A DNA stretch of 64,000 nucleotides from Streptomyces viridiviolaceus (GCF_014650995.1 NZ_BMWA01000001.1:248001-312000); one strand, 5' to 3'. Positions 17,161-26,309 are shown, numbered from the stretch's first letter. Made by a program: numbers and translations. The notes: generated from the letters alone by a model not told the origin.

Positions 17161-19082
17161 GGAAACGCGACCGAAGCCCGAAGACCTACACCCGGCTCAC
17201 CCACCCGCTCGTACGGGACTCACGGGACGCGCCCTTCCGCCGGGCGACCTGGGACGAGGCCCTGGACCGCACCGCCCGCGGACTCCGGGCGGCGCGCGGG
17301 GCGTTCGGGATGTTCTCCTGCGCCCGCGCGACGAACGAGATGAACTACGTGGCGCAGAAGTTCGCCCGGGTCGTCATGGGCACCAACAACGTCGACTCCT
17401 GCAACCGCACCTGCCACGCACCGAGCGTCGCGGGACTGTCGGCGGCCTTCGGCTCGGGCGGGGGCACGTCCTCGTACGAGGAGATCGAGCACACCGACGT
17501 CATCGTGATGTGGGGCTCCAACGCCCGCTTCGCGCACCCGATCTTCTTCCAGCACGTGCTGAAGGGGATCAGGAACGGCGCCCGCATGTACGCCGTCGAT
17601 CCGCGCCGCACCTCCACCGCCGAGTGGGCGGAGAGCTGGCTCGGTCTGAACGTCGGCACGGACATCCCGATGGCGCACGCGATCGGACGCGAGATCATCC
17701 ACGCGGGTCTGGTCAACGAGGCGTTCGTCGAGCGGGCGACCACGGGCTTCGAGGAGTACAAGGCGCTCGTCGAGCCGTGGACGCTGTCCCTCGCCGAGAA
17801 GGTGACGGGCGTACCGGCCGCCGCCATCCGGGAGCTGGCGCACGCCTACGCCCGCGCCGAGCGCGCCCAGCTGTGCTGGACCCTCGGCATCACCGAGCAC
17901 CACAACGGCACCGACAACGTCCGCGCGCTGATCAACCTGTCGCTGCTCACCGGCCACGTCGGCCGCTACGGCTCGGGCCTGCAGCCGCTGCGCGGCCAGA
18001 ACAACGTGCAGGGCGGCGGCGACATGGGCGCGATCCCCAACCGGCTGCCGGGCTTCCAGGACATCCTCGACCCGGACACGCGGCTGAAGTTCGAGTCGGC
18101 CTGGGACACGGTCATCCGGCCGCACTACGGACTGAACCTGACGGAGATGTTCGAGGCGATGGAGGACGGCTCACTGCGGGCCGTGTACTGCATCGGCGAG
18201 AACCCGGCGCAGTCCGAGGCGGACAGCGAGCAGGCCGTACGGCGGCTGAAGGCGCTGGACTTCCTCGTGGTGCAGGACATCTTCCTGACGCAGACCGCCG
18301 AACTGGCCGACGTCGTCCTCCCGGCCACGGCCGGCTGGGCGGAGACCGACGGCACCACCACCAACAGCGAGCGGCGCGTCCAGCGCGTCCGCAGGGCCGT
18401 CACCCCGCCCGGCGAGGCCCGCGAGGACATCGACATCCTCTGCGACCTGGCGGCCCGCCTCGGCCACGACTGGAAGTACGCCGACGCCGAGGCCGTCTGG
18501 AACGAGCTGAGGTCCCTCTCCCCGGACCACTACGGGATGACGTACGAGCGTCTGGCGGAGCACCAGGGCATCCAGTGGCCGTGCCCGAGCACCGAGGCAC
18601 TGGAGCCGACCTATCTGCACGGCCGGCTGTGGGACCCGGACCCGGCCCGGCGGGGCATGCGCGCGCCCTTCGGGATCGTGCTGCACGACCCGCCCGTGGA
18701 CCTCACCGACGAGGAGTACCCGATCCGGCTGACCACGGGCCGGCGGCTGGACTCCTACAACACCGGGGTGCAGAGCGGCGGTTACGCCTCCCCGCTGCGG
18801 CGCGGCGAGGCCGTCGAGCTGTGCCCGGAGGACGCCGAGCGCTACGGCGTGGTGGTCGGTGAACAGGTGCGGGTCGCCTCCCGCCGCGGGTCGGTGGTCG
18901 CGCCCGTCTGGGTCGACACCGCGCTGCGGCCCGGGCTCGCCTTCATGACCTTCCACTTTCCCGACGAGGTGGACACCAACCGGCTGACGATCGAGGCCAA
19001 CTGCCCGATCGCGGGGACGGCGGAGTTCAAGGCGTCGGCGATCCGCATCGAGAAGCTGCCGGCTGCGACACACGTGAGGTGA
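17157..19082 (+). CDS. Formate dehydrogenase catalytic portion (molybdopterin domains, no Fe-S N-terminus)
   Basis: The 641-residue protein is the molybdopterin part of an NAD-linked formate dehydrogenase. It starts in the linker (L-T-H-P-L-V-R) that normally follows the [4Fe-4S]-MGD domain. Catalytic Cys86-His87 lie in C-N-R-T-C-H-A-P-S-V-A-G, so this is a Cys and not a Sec enzyme. A-R-A-T-N-E-M-N-Y and the G-Q-N-N-V-Q-G pterin motif are present, and a dinucleotide-binding domain closes the C-terminus. The [2Fe-2S], [4Fe-4S] and CxxC elements missing here are encoded by the separate gene at 21029-21889. Start ATG 17157 overlaps the PanE-like stop. It oxidises formate to CO2 and passes electrons through the Fe-S protein and the fused diaphorase to NAD+. 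Confidence 0.9.
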   Translation: MRKRDRSPKTYTRLTHPLVRDSRDAPFRRATWDEALDRTARGLRAARGAFGMFSCARATNEMNYVAQKFARVVMGTNNVDSCNRTCHAPSVAGLSAAFGSGGGTSSYEEIEHTDVIVMWGSNARFAHPIFFQHVLKGIRNGARMYAVDPRRTSTAEWAESWLGLNVGTDIPMAHAIGREIIHAGLVNEAFVERATTGFEEYKALVEPWTLSLAEKVTGVPAAAIRELAHAYARAERAQLCWTLGITEHHNGTDNVRALINLSLLTGHVGRYGSGLQPLRGQNNVQGGGDMGAIPNRLPGFQDILDPDTRLKFESAWDTVIRPHYGLNLTEMFEAMEDGSLRAVYCIGENPAQSEADSEQAVRRLKALDFLVVQDIFLTQTAELADVVLPATAGWAETDGTTTNSERRVQRVRRAVTPPGEAREDIDILCDLAARLGHDWKYADAEAVWNELRSLSPDHYGMTYERLAEHQGIQWPCPSTEALEPTYLHGRLWDPDPARRGMRAPFGIVLHDPPVDLTDEEYPIRLTTGRRLDSYNTGVQSGGYASPLRRGEAVELCPEDAERYGVVVGEQVRVASRRGSVVAPVWVDTALRPGLAFMTFHFPDEVDTNRLTIEANCPIAGTAEFKASAIRIEKLPAATHVR

Positions 19083-19088
19083 GCACAG

Positions 19089-21032
19089 GTGGACCTGCAC
19101 TTCGGCGACAGCAAGCCGACGGACGAGGAACGGGCGGCCGTGGACGCCCTGCTCGGGCCCCCCGAGTCCTCCTGGGAGGGCGCCGCCCGTGACGAGATGC
19201 GGGCGGCGGATCTGCGGTGGGCCCGCGGCGGGCGCGAGGCCCGGGACCGCCGGGACCTGCTGCTGCCGGGGCTGCACGCGCTCAACGACCGGGTCGGGTG
19301 GATCAGCGAGGGCGCCCTGGACTACCTGTGCCGGCGGCTGACGGTGCCGCCGGCGGAGGCGTACGGGGTCGCGACCTTCTACGCGATGTTCTCCGTCCGT
19401 CCCCGGCCGGCGACCGTGCTCCACGTGTGCACCGACCTCGCGTGCACGGCGGCCGGGGCGCCGGAGCTGTGCGCGGGCGTCGAGGCACGACTGGGACCGG
19501 AGAGCGGAGTGCGGGTCGAGCGCAGTCCGTGCCTGGGTCTGTGCGAGCGGGCACCGGCGGCACTGGTGATACGAGCGGGGGAGGAGATCTCAGCCCGTCC
19601 GGCGCTTGAGGACGAGGCCGTTCAGGCCGATGGGGGGTCCGGGGGCACAGCCCCCGGGGTCGGGAAAGGGAAGGGGCGGCGGGGGCGAGCAACCATGCGG
19701 GCCACAGCCGTCTGCGCCCCCGCGACCGTCGACACCACCGTCAGCGCGGCCACCGCACCCGAATCCGCCCCCGCCGAACCCCCACCCGCGACGGCGGTCC
19801 CCCAGGCGGGCGACCCCACCCTGACCCTCCTGAAACGCATCGGCACCGTCGACCCCGCCTCCCTCGACGACTACCGCGCCCACGGCGGCTACACGGCCCT
19901 GCGCCGGGCCTTCGAGCTGGGCCCCGCCGGGGTGATCCGCGAGGTCACCGACTCGGGCCTGCTCGGCCGCGGCGGCGCCGCGTTCCCGACGGGCCGCAAG
20001 TGGCAGGCCACGGCGGCCCAGCCCGACCACCCGCACTACCTCGTGTGCAACGCCGACGAGTCCGAGCCGGGCACCTTCAAGGACCGGGTGCTGATGGAGG
20101 GCGACCCGTACGCGCTGGTCGAGGCGATGACGATCGCGGCGTACGCGACCGGCGCGCACCGGGGCTACCTGTACCTGCGCGGCGAGTATCCGCGGGCGAC
20201 GCACCGCATGCGCCACGCGATCGAGCAGGCCCGCGCCAGGGGTCTGCTCGGCGACGACGTCCTCGGCCAGGGCTACGCCTTCGACATCGAGATCCGGCGG
20301 GGCGCGGGCGCGTACATCTGCGGTGAGGAGACGGCCCTGTTCAACTCCATCGAGGGGTACCGGGGCGAGCCGCGCTCCAAGCCGCCGTTCCCCGTGGAGA
20401 AGGGCCTGTTCGGCAAGCCCACGGTGGAGAACAACGTCGAGACGCTGGTCAACGTGCTGCCGATCCTGACCATGGGCGCCCCCGCGTACGCGGCGATCGG
20501 CACGGGCCGGTCCACCGGGCCGAAGCTGTTCTGCGTGTCGGGCGGCGTCGCCCGCCCCGGCATCTACGAACTGCCGTTCGGAGCGACCCTGGGCGAGCTG
20601 CTGGACCTGGCCGGGGTGCGGGACGGGCTGCGCGCGGTCCTGCTCGGCGGGGCGGCGGGCGGCTTCGTGCGCCCCGACGAGACGGACATCCCGCTCACCT
20701 TCGAAGGGACGCGGGAGGCGGGCACGACCCTCGGTTCGGGTGTGGTGATGGCCTTCGACGACACCGTCCCGCTCCCCCGGCTGCTGCTGCGCATCGCGGA
20801 GTTCTTCCGCGACGAGTCGTGCGGCCAGTGCGTGCCGTGCCGGGTCGGGACCGTGCGGCAGGAGGAGGCGCTGCACCGGATCGTGGAGCGCACGGGTGCC
20901 GCCGCGGCCGACGACGTCGCGCTGCTCAGGGAGGTCGGCCGCGCGATGCGGGACGCCTCGATCTGCGGTCTGGGCCAGACCGCGTGGAACGCCGTGGAAT
21001 CCGCCATCGACCGACTGGGGGCATACGAATGA
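19089..21032 (+). CDS. Fused NuoE-NuoF-like diaphorase subunit of formate dehydrogenase (FdsG-FdsB fusion)
   Basis: This 647-residue fusion starts at GTG 19089 with GAGGTGA upstream. The N-terminal 24-kDa-subunit-like domain (about 1-165) has the [2Fe-2S] cysteines in C-T-D-L-A-C and C-L-G-L-C. A linker of about 70 residues (roughly 168-240), partly read from a dispersed repeat and then Ala/Pro-rich, joins it to the 51-kDa-like domain (about 245-645). That domain has the FMN/NADH motif G-R-G-G-A-A-F-P-T-G-R-K-W and the [4Fe-4S] motif E-S-C-G-Q-C-V-P-C-R-V-G plus a distal cysteine. It takes electrons from the Fe-S protein and reduces NAD+. The two parts are usually separate genes. ATG 19695 could give a separate F subunit by internal initiation. 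Confidence 0.88.
   Translation: MDLHFGDSKPTDEERAAVDALLGPPESSWEGAARDEMRAADLRWARGGREARDRRDLLLPGLHALNDRVGWISEGALDYLCRRLTVPPAEAYGVATFYAMFSVRPRPATVLHVCTDLACTAAGAPELCAGVEARLGPESGVRVERSPCLGLCERAPAALVIRAGEEISARPALEDEAVQADGGSGGTAPGVGKGKGRRGRATMRATAVCAPATVDTTVSAATAPESAPAEPPPATAVPQAGDPTLTLLKRIGTVDPASLDDYRAHGGYTALRRAFELGPAGVIREVTDSGLLGRGGAAFPTGRKWQATAAQPDHPHYLVCNADESEPGTFKDRVLMEGDPYALVEAMTIAAYATGAHRGYLYLRGEYPRATHRMRHAIEQARARGLLGDDVLGQGYAFDIEIRRGAGAYICGEETALFNSIEGYRGEPRSKPPFPVEKGLFGKPTVENNVETLVNVLPILTMGAPAYAAIGTGRSTGPKLFCVSGGVARPGIYELPFGATLGELLDLAGVRDGLRAVLLGGAAGGFVRPDETDIPLTFEGTREAGTTLGSGVVMAFDDTVPLPRLLLRIAEFFRDESCGQCVPCRVGTVRQEEALHRIVERTGAAAADDVALLREVGRAMRDASICGLGQTAWNAVESAIDRLGAYE
19591..19686. repeat. 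Dispersed Streptomyces-type repeat inside the NuoE-NuoF linker
   Basis: About 95 bp containing CAGCCCGTCCGGCG, GAGGACGAGGCCG and a CCGGGGGC-ACA-GCCCCCGG hairpin, followed by a G-rich run. The sequence strongly resembles repeats found between genes across Streptomyces genomes. Here it lies in frame inside a coding region and encodes A-R-P-A-L-E-D-E-A-V-Q-A-D-G-G and a G/K/R-rich run. I recognise the pattern from memory. A genome-wide search would settle it. Confidence 0.65.
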
Positions 21033-21889
21033 CCGCGATACCGCTCGGAGTGCCGCGCCGGCTGGTGGAGTTCACGCTCGACGGGCAGGAGGCCCGCGTG
21101 CCCGAGGGGTCGACGATCCTCGACGCCTGCCGTGCCGCCGGGAAGGAGGTGCCGACGCTGTGCCAGGGCGACACGCTCACCCCGAAGAACGCCTGCCGGG
21201 TGTGCGTGGTGGAGGTCGAGGGCTCCCGCACCCTCGTCCCGGCCTGTTCCCGGAAGGCGGAGCCGGGCATGGAGGTCCGCACGGACACCGAGCGCGCCCG
21301 GCACAGCCGCAAGGTCGTCCTGGAACTGCTCGCCTCCTCCGTCGACCTCTCCACGACCCCGGAGGCCGCCGGCTGGATCAAGGAGTACGAGGCGAAACCC
21401 GACCGCTTCGGCCCGGACGCGGCCCGGGTCGAGGAGGAGCCCCGCGTCGACAACGACCTCTACGTCCGCGACTACGGCAAGTGCATCCTCTGCTACAAGT
21501 GCGTGGACGCCTGCGGCGACCAGTGGCAGAACACCTTCGCCATCTCCGTCTCCGGCCGGGGCTTCGACGCCCGGATCGCCGTCGAGCACGACGCCCCGCT
21601 GACCGACTCGGCCTGCGTCTACTGCGGCAACTGCATCGAGGTGTGCCCCACCGGCGCCCTGTCGTTCAAGTCGGAGTTCGACATGCGGGCGGCGGGCACC
21701 TGGGACGAGTCCCGGCAGACCGGGACGACAACGGTGTGCGCCTACTGCGGCGTGGGCTGCAACCTCACCCTCCACGTGCAGGACAATGAGATCGTGAAGG
21801 TCACCTCTCCGCACGACAACCCGGTGACCCACGGCAACCTGTGCATCAAGGGCCGCTTCGGCTACCAGCACGTACAGAACCGGGACTGA
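21029..21889 (+). CDS. Formate dehydrogenase N-terminal Fe-S portion ([2Fe-2S], two [4Fe-4S], [4Fe-4S]-MGD domain)
   Basis: The 286-residue protein equals the N-terminus of FdsA-type formate dehydrogenases. It has a [2Fe-2S] domain with Cys45, 56, 59 and 73, a two-cluster ferredoxin domain (C-I-L-C-Y-K-C and C-V-Y-C-G-N-C), and the [4Fe-4S] domain of molybdopterin enzymes (C-A-Y-C-G-V-G-C ... N-L-C-I-K-G-R-F-G). It ends right after G-Y-Q-H-V-Q-N-R-D, exactly where the catalytic protein at 17157 begins. The His-ligated cluster of long FdsA/NuoG proteins is absent. The ATG overlaps the diaphorase stop (ATGA). It bridges electrons from the molybdenum site to the diaphorase and must assemble with the catalytic half. 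Confidence 0.9.
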   Translation: MTAIPLGVPRRLVEFTLDGQEARVPEGSTILDACRAAGKEVPTLCQGDTLTPKNACRVCVVEVEGSRTLVPACSRKAEPGMEVRTDTERARHSRKVVLELLASSVDLSTTPEAAGWIKEYEAKPDRFGPDAARVEEEPRVDNDLYVRDYGKCILCYKCVDACGDQWQNTFAISVSGRGFDARIAVEHDAPLTDSACVYCGNCIEVCPTGALSFKSEFDMRAAGTWDESRQTGTTTVCAYCGVGCNLTLHVQDNEIVKVTSPHDNPVTHGNLCIKGRFGYQHVQNRD

Positions 21890-21909
21890 CCGGTACGAGG
21901 GGCACGGAC

Positions 21910-22758
21910 ATGGGACGAGTCACGGAACGACGCAAGGTGATCCGCATCCGGGACGGGGCGGTCTCCACCCGCCCGGACACGCTCGTCGCCGAGGAACCGC
22001 TGGAGATCCGGCTGAACGGCAGACCGCTCGCGATCACGATGCGCACCCCGGGCGACGACTTCGCGCTGGCCGCCGGGTTCCTGGTGAGCGAGGGCGTGCT
22101 CGCCGAGCGGGGCGACCTGCAGAACATCGTCTACTGCGCGGGCGCCACCGCCGACGGCTCCAACACCTACAACGTGGTGGACGTGAAGACCGCCCCGGGT
22201 GTGCTGATCCCCGACATCACCCTGGAGCGGAACGTCTACACGACCTCGTCCTGCGGCCTGTGCGGCAAGGCGAGTCTGGACGCGGTCCGGACGACGGCCC
22301 GGTGGCCCATCGCGGACACGCCCCCGGTCCGCGTCGAGCCGGAGCTGCTGGCGGGCCTGCCCGACCGGCTGCGGGCGGCCCAGCGGGTCTTCGACCGGAC
22401 GGGCGGTCTGCACGCGGCGGCCCTGTTCACCGAGGACGGGGAACTGGTGGACGTCCGTGAGGACGTCGGCCGGCACAACGCGGTCGACAAGCTGGTCGGC
22501 CGCGCCCTGCAGAACGGCGACCTGCCGCTGTCCCGCTCGATCCTGCTGGTGTCGGGCCGAGCCTCGTTCGAGCTGGCGCAGAAGGCCGTGATGGCCGGCA
22601 TCCCGGTGCTGGCGGCGGTGTCGGCGCCCTCGTCGCTCGCGGTGGACCTGGCCGCCGAGACCGGCCTGACGCTGGTGGGCTTCCTGCGGGGCGGTTCCAT
22701 GAACGTGTACGCGGGCGAGAACCGCATCGCCCTGCAGGCCGCGGCCACCCAGGGCTGA
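21910..22758 (+). CDS. fdhD: Formate dehydrogenase accessory sulfurtransferase FdhD
   Basis: The 282-residue protein matches FdhD, which delivers sulfur from a cysteine desulfurase to the molybdenum cofactor of formate dehydrogenase. The persulfide-carrying pair is Cys115 and Cys118 (S-S-C-G-L-C-G-K). The [10 protein letters not shown] motif and the [10 protein letters not shown] signature are intact. It follows the Fe-S gene by 20 bp and closes the operon. Its presence supports an active molybdenum (or tungsten) formate dehydrogenase. Confidence 0.95.
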   Translation: MGRVTERRKVIRIRDGAVSTRPDTLVAEEPLEIRLNGRPLAITMRTPGDDFALAAGFLVSEGVLAERGDLQNIVYCAGATADGSNTYNVVDVKTAPGVLIPDITLERNVYTTSSCGLCGKASLDAVRTTARWPIADTPPVRVEPELLAGLPDRLRAAQRVFDRTGGLHAAALFTEDGELVDVREDVGRHNAVDKLVGRALQNGDLPLSRSILLVSGRASFELAQKAVMAGIPVLAAVSAPSSLAVDLAAETGLTLVGFLRGGSMNVYAGENRIALQAAATQG

Positions 22759-22779
22759 CGCGGTTCCCCGCGGCACGGC

Positions 22780-22830
22780 GACGGGGCCCCGACCGGCGGG
22801 GAGCGCCCCCTGCGCCGCAGGGGCCCCGTC
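22780..22830. terminator. Bidirectional hairpin between fdhD and the MarR gene
   Basis: A 10-bp perfect stem (22780-22789 with 22821-22830) encloses a 31-base GC-rich loop that can fold further. It sits between convergent genes and can serve both. Confidence 0.55.
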
Positions 22831-22852
22831 TCACCACGGCACGCGGGGGGGT

Positions 22853-23290
22853 TCAGTCCTGCGTGCCGGAGATCCGCCGCACCAGGGTCAGGAACTGCTC
22901 GCGCTCGGCCGCCGTGAGCGGGGCGAGCAGCGCGTCGTTGGCCTCGCGGGCCGCCTTCTCGCAGCGCTCCAGGAGCCGGCCGCCCTCCTCGGTGAGGGAG
23001 ACCGCGTTCTTGCGGCGGTCGTCCGGGTCCGGTGCTCGCACCACGAGGCCGGCGGACTGCAGGTCGTTGAGGATGCCGACCAGGTCCTTCGGATCGAGGC
23101 CGATGCCGCGGCCGAGGTCGGCCTGGGCGACGGGGGCGAGGTCGCGGACGGCGGAGAGCACCACGTGGTGCCACATGCGCAGGCCCTCCACGGCCAGCGC
23201 CTCGGCGACCAGGGCCCGGCCGCGGGCGGCGGCCCGGCCCAGCAGCCAGCTGGGGAGGGAGCGGATCGCGGGGAGCGGGGCTTCGGCCAT
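22853..23290 (-). CDS. MarR family transcriptional regulator
   Basis: This 145-residue winged-helix protein has the MarR recognition region (L-G-R-G-I-G-L-D-P-K-D-L-V-G-I-L-N-D-L) and the wing D-P-D-D-R-R-K-N-A-V-S-L-T. I chose ATG 23290 with AGGGTGGG ahead. An in-frame GTG nine bases upstream is possible. It is divergent from the quinone-oxidoreductase gene, with two inverted repeats in between. It therefore most likely represses itself and that enzyme and responds to an electrophile or phenolic ligand. Confidence 0.88.
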   Translation of the reverse strand: MAEAPLPAIRSLPSWLLGRAAARGRALVAEALAVEGLRMWHHVVLSAVRDLAPVAQADLGRGIGLDPKDLVGILNDLQSAGLVVRAPDPDDRRKNAVSLTEEGGRLLERCEKAAREANDALLAPLTAAEREQFLTLVRRISGTQD

Positions 23291-23311
23291 GGGGCCCACC
23301 CTAGCGAATAG

Positions 23312-23330
23312 TCGTTGGACCTCCCCACGA
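23312..23330. promoter_or_regulatory. MarR operator 1
   Basis: TCGTTGG (23312-23318), 5 bp, CCCACGA (23324-23330) is an inverted repeat with one mismatch, 22-40 bp from the MarR start. Confidence 0.6.
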
Positions 23331-23341
23331 CCACCCTCCTA

Positions 23342-23360
23342 TCGTTGGTCATCCCAACGA
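23342..23360. promoter_or_regulatory. MarR operator 2
   Basis: TCGTTGG-TCATC-CCAACGA is a perfect 7-bp inverted repeat, exactly 30 bp (about three helical turns) from operator 1. It lies just before the ribosome site of the oxidoreductase gene. The same face of DNA would be bound at both sites. Confidence 0.7.
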
Positions 23361-23378
23361 ACTCTGGAGGTGCGGCCG

Positions 23379-24293
23379 ATGCGCCGTGTCCGTTACACGT
23401 CCCGCGGCGGTCCCCTCTTCCTGGAGGACGCTCCCGTCCCCGTACCGGGCCCCGGCGAACTGCTCGTGCGGTGCGCGGCGGTCGGCGTCACGCTGCCCGT
23501 CGTGCGGAAGGTCACCGAGGCCGTCGAACCGGTGCCGCTCGGCGGCGAGGTCGCCGGGGATGTCGTGGCCACCGGCGGCGGGGTGAGCGGCTTCCGGCCC
23601 GGCGACCGGGTGACGGGCCTGTGCTTCGGACACGGCTACGCCGACTTCGCGCTGCTGCACCACTCCATGGCCTCGCCGATTCCCGACGGGGCGGCGGCCG
23701 TGGACGCGGTCGCGCTGGTCCGCAGCGGCCTGGTCGCCCTTGGCGCACTGACGGCGGCTCGGCCCCTGCCCGGCGAGACGGCCCTCGTCACGGCGGCGGC
23801 GAGCGGAGTCGGGCACCTGGCCGTGCAGCTCGCGCGGACGCGCGGCGCGGCCCGGGTCGTGGGCGCCGTCTCCGACCGCGCCAAGGCGGACTTCGTGCGC
23901 TCCCTGGGCGTCGACGACGCCGTGGTCTACGACGACGACTGGGGGAATCCGGTCGACTACGTCCTCGACGCGGTCGGCGGCGAGTTGCTCACCCCGGCCG
24001 TCGACGCCCTCGCGGCGGGCGGGCGGCTGGTGGCGTACAGCTCGGGCGGCGGGACCGTGCGCGCGTACGACCTGATGGCGGGGGCCCGGACGGTGACGGG
24101 CTTTCAGTTGGCGCGGGTCGCCCGCGAGGAGCCGGAGCTGTACGAGAAGTGGCGCCGCGAGCTGTGGGACCGGTTCTCCGAGGGGTCTCTCCGGCCCGTC
24201 GTGCACGGGCGGTTCGGACTGTCGGAGGCGGCCGCGGCGCACGAGGTCATCGCCTCGCGCCGCAACCTGGGGAAGGTCGTTCTCGTTCCCTAG
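23379..24293 (+). CDS. Zinc-less quinone oxidoreductase-like MDR enzyme (NADPH-dependent)
   Basis: This 304-residue medium-chain reductase has a GroES-like N-domain (G-P-G-E-L-L-V-R; G-D-R-V-T-G-L) and a Rossmann motif A-A-A-S-G-V-G-H-L-A-V-Q-L-A. The zinc ligands of alcohol dehydrogenases are missing. It resembles quinone or enone reductases that detoxify electrophiles in the cytoplasm. ATG 23379 follows GGAGG. Control by the divergent MarR protein through the two operators is likely. Confidence 0.85.
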   Translation: MRRVRYTSRGGPLFLEDAPVPVPGPGELLVRCAAVGVTLPVVRKVTEAVEPVPLGGEVAGDVVATGGGVSGFRPGDRVTGLCFGHGYADFALLHHSMASPIPDGAAAVDAVALVRSGLVALGALTAARPLPGETALVTAAASGVGHLAVQLARTRGAARVVGAVSDRAKADFVRSLGVDDAVVYDDDWGNPVDYVLDAVGGELLTPAVDALAAGGRLVAYSSGGGTVRAYDLMAGARTVTGFQLARVAREEPELYEKWRRELWDRFSEGSLRPVVHGRFGLSEAAAAHEVIASRRNLGKVVLVP

Positions 24294-24405
24294 GCCTCCC
24301 ACGCGACACGCGGACGATCTTGTGAGCGTTTCGGGCGGGAAAGACGGTCACGGCGTGATGTCCTGATGCCGGCTCTGGATCAGCCGCCTGAAGGGCAGAC
24401 CGTTC

Positions 24406-26298
24406 ATGCCGTCACCTCGCCGCATCCGTCCGGGATCCCCCCTGAGCGCTCTCACCGCCCTGCTGGCCCTGGCCACGGCAGCCGCGACAGCCGCCTCCCC
24501 GCTCCCCGCGCACGCCCGAAGCACCAGCCGCGCGCCGGAGTTCGAGCAGCAGGTCCTCTTCCGGGCGGACCGTGACCCGGGCTACGCCTGTTTCCGCATC
24601 CCGGCGATCGTGCGGACGACGAACGACACCCTGCTGGCCTTCGCCGAGGGACGCGTCCTCAACTGCGGGGACGCTGCCGACATCGACATCGTCCTCAAGC
24701 GCTCCACCGACGGCGGACGCACCTGGGGCCCGCTCCAGGTCGTCAACGACGGCGGTGGCGACACCCACGGCAACCCCGCCCCGGTCGTCGACCGCGCCAC
24801 CGGCCGTGTCCTGCTGGCCGAGACCTACAACGAGGGCCGGACGGACGCCGCGCACTGCGCGGTGCCCTGCGAGCGCATCCCGCACCTGCAGTACAGCGAC
24901 GACGACGGGCTCACCTGGTCCGCACCGCGCGACCTGAGCGCCGAGGTCCGGCCGTCCGGCTGGAACTCCTGGTACGCCACCGGCCCCGTGCACGGCGTCC
25001 AGCTCACCGGCGGGGCGCGGCCCGGACGGCTCGTGCTCGGCGTCAACGCCGAGACCTGGGACGGCGACCGGGTCACCGGCAACCACGCGGCGCTCGTCGT
25101 CAGCGACGACGGCGGCGACCACTGGAGGGTCGGGGCCACCGACACCTGGCCGGTCGCCGCCGACGGCACCTTCCGGCAGAAGCCGTCCGAACTGACCCTC
25201 ACCGAGCGGGCCGACGGCGCCCTCCTGGTCAGCGGCCGGGAAGAGGAGGGCACCGACCTCGGCCACCGCACCCAGGCCGTCAGCCACGACGCCGGCGACA
25301 GCTTCGCCGCACCCTTCCGGGCGCTGCCGGACCTGTACGCCCCGCAGGTGCAGGGCGCCACGCTGCGCCTCGGCGACCGGCTGCTGCTGTCCGCCCCGGC
25401 CGACCCCGACCGCCGCCGCACGATGACGGTCCGGTCCTCCTACGACGGCGGTGCGACCTGGGACAGCGTGGACCGCGGCACGCTCGTCACCCGGGACTGG
25501 TCCGGCTACTCCGACATGACGGCGATCGACGGCACGACCGTGGGCCTGCTGTACGAGGGCGGCACGGTGGACGCCCGCGACGAGATCCGCTTCGCCCGCT
25601 TCACCGAGGACTGGCTCCGGCGGCGCCGGGGCCCCGACCCCACGACCCCCGACCTCGCCGCGGGCGCCGCGCCCGCGGCCGTCCTCGGCGGCGCCGCCAC
25701 GTCCCCGGACGGCGCGCTGGGCGGTGCGCTCCTCCTCGACGGTGCCGACGACGCCGTACGCCTGCCGTACAGCGCGCGGCTCCCCCTGGGCGGCGGGGAC
25801 TTCACGGCCCTGCTGTGGTTCCGCCACACGGCCGCCCGCGGGGAGCAGCCGCTGCTGTGGATGGGCGGCACCGGCACCGGGCAGCCCCAGGTGTGGCTAC
25901 GGGCCGAGCCCGGCAACGGACGCGTCCAGGGCCTGATCACCGCACGCGACGGCGCGGCGGCCCCGCGGTCGGCGTACGTGCGCGCCGACGGTGCGTACAA
26001 CGACGGCCGCTGGCACCGGCTGGCGCTGCGCCGCGGCGGCGGGCGGCTCACGCTGTCCGTGGACGGGACGACGGTGAGCGCGGCGGACGTACCCGGCTCG
26101 GTGAGCCGGAACTCGCCGTTCGGCGTGCACATCGGCGAGCGGGTGGACGGCCGGGCCCGCTTCACCGGCGCGATCGACGAGGTGCGGGTCTGGGACCGGG
26201 CGCTGACCGACGAGGAGATCGCCGCCGGCGGTCCGGGCCCGGCCGCCCGGAGCAGCGTTCTGTGGCTGCCCATGGACCGGGTGGAGGCGAGCCACTAA
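24406..26298 (+). CDS. Secreted sialidase (GH33-like) with C-terminal LamG/concanavalin-type domain
   Basis: The 630-residue exo-alpha-sialidase has a signal peptide (about 1-38) and the F-R-I-P motif at residues 63-66. Five Asp-box-type repeats are visible: S-T-D-G-G-R-T-W, S-D-D-D-G-L-T-W, S-D-D-G-G-D-H-W, S-H-D-A-G-D-S-F and S-Y-D-G-G-A-T-W. A LamG-like jelly-roll of about 180 residues (about 430-615) ends with A-I-D-E-V-R-V-W-D-R-A-L. The enzyme removes terminal sialic acids or related nonulosonates from glycans outside the cell, and the jelly-roll probably binds carbohydrate. No sialic acid catabolic genes are nearby. Confidence 0.9.
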   Translation: MPSPRRIRPGSPLSALTALLALATAAATAASPLPAHARSTSRAPEFEQQVLFRADRDPGYACFRIPAIVRTTNDTLLAFAEGRVLNCGDAADIDIVLKRSTDGGRTWGPLQVVNDGGGDTHGNPAPVVDRATGRVLLAETYNEGRTDAAHCAVPCERIPHLQYSDDDGLTWSAPRDLSAEVRPSGWNSWYATGPVHGVQLTGGARPGRLVLGVNAETWDGDRVTGNHAALVVSDDGGDHWRVGATDTWPVAADGTFRQKPSELTLTERADGALLVSGREEEGTDLGHRTQAVSHDAGDSFAAPFRALPDLYAPQVQGATLRLGDRLLLSAPADPDRRRTMTVRSSYDGGATWDSVDRGTLVTRDWSGYSDMTAIDGTTVGLLYEGGTVDARDEIRFARFTEDWLRRRRGPDPTTPDLAAGAAPAAVLGGAATSPDGALGGALLLDGADDAVRLPYSARLPLGGGDFTALLWFRHTAARGEQPLLWMGGTGTGQPQVWLRAEPGNGRVQGLITARDGAAAPRSAYVRADGAYNDGRWHRLALRRGGGRLTLSVDGTTVSAADVPGSVSRNSPFGVHIGERVDGRARFTGAIDEVRVWDRALTDEEIAAGGPGPAARSSVLWLPMDRVEASH

Positions 26299-26309
26299 CG
26301 TCCCGGAGC

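Noticed and set aside
17412..17417. Possible selenocysteine site in formate dehydrogenase
   Set aside because: The active-site codon is TGC (Cys) beside CAC (His). No in-frame TGA or SECIS-type hairpin is present there.
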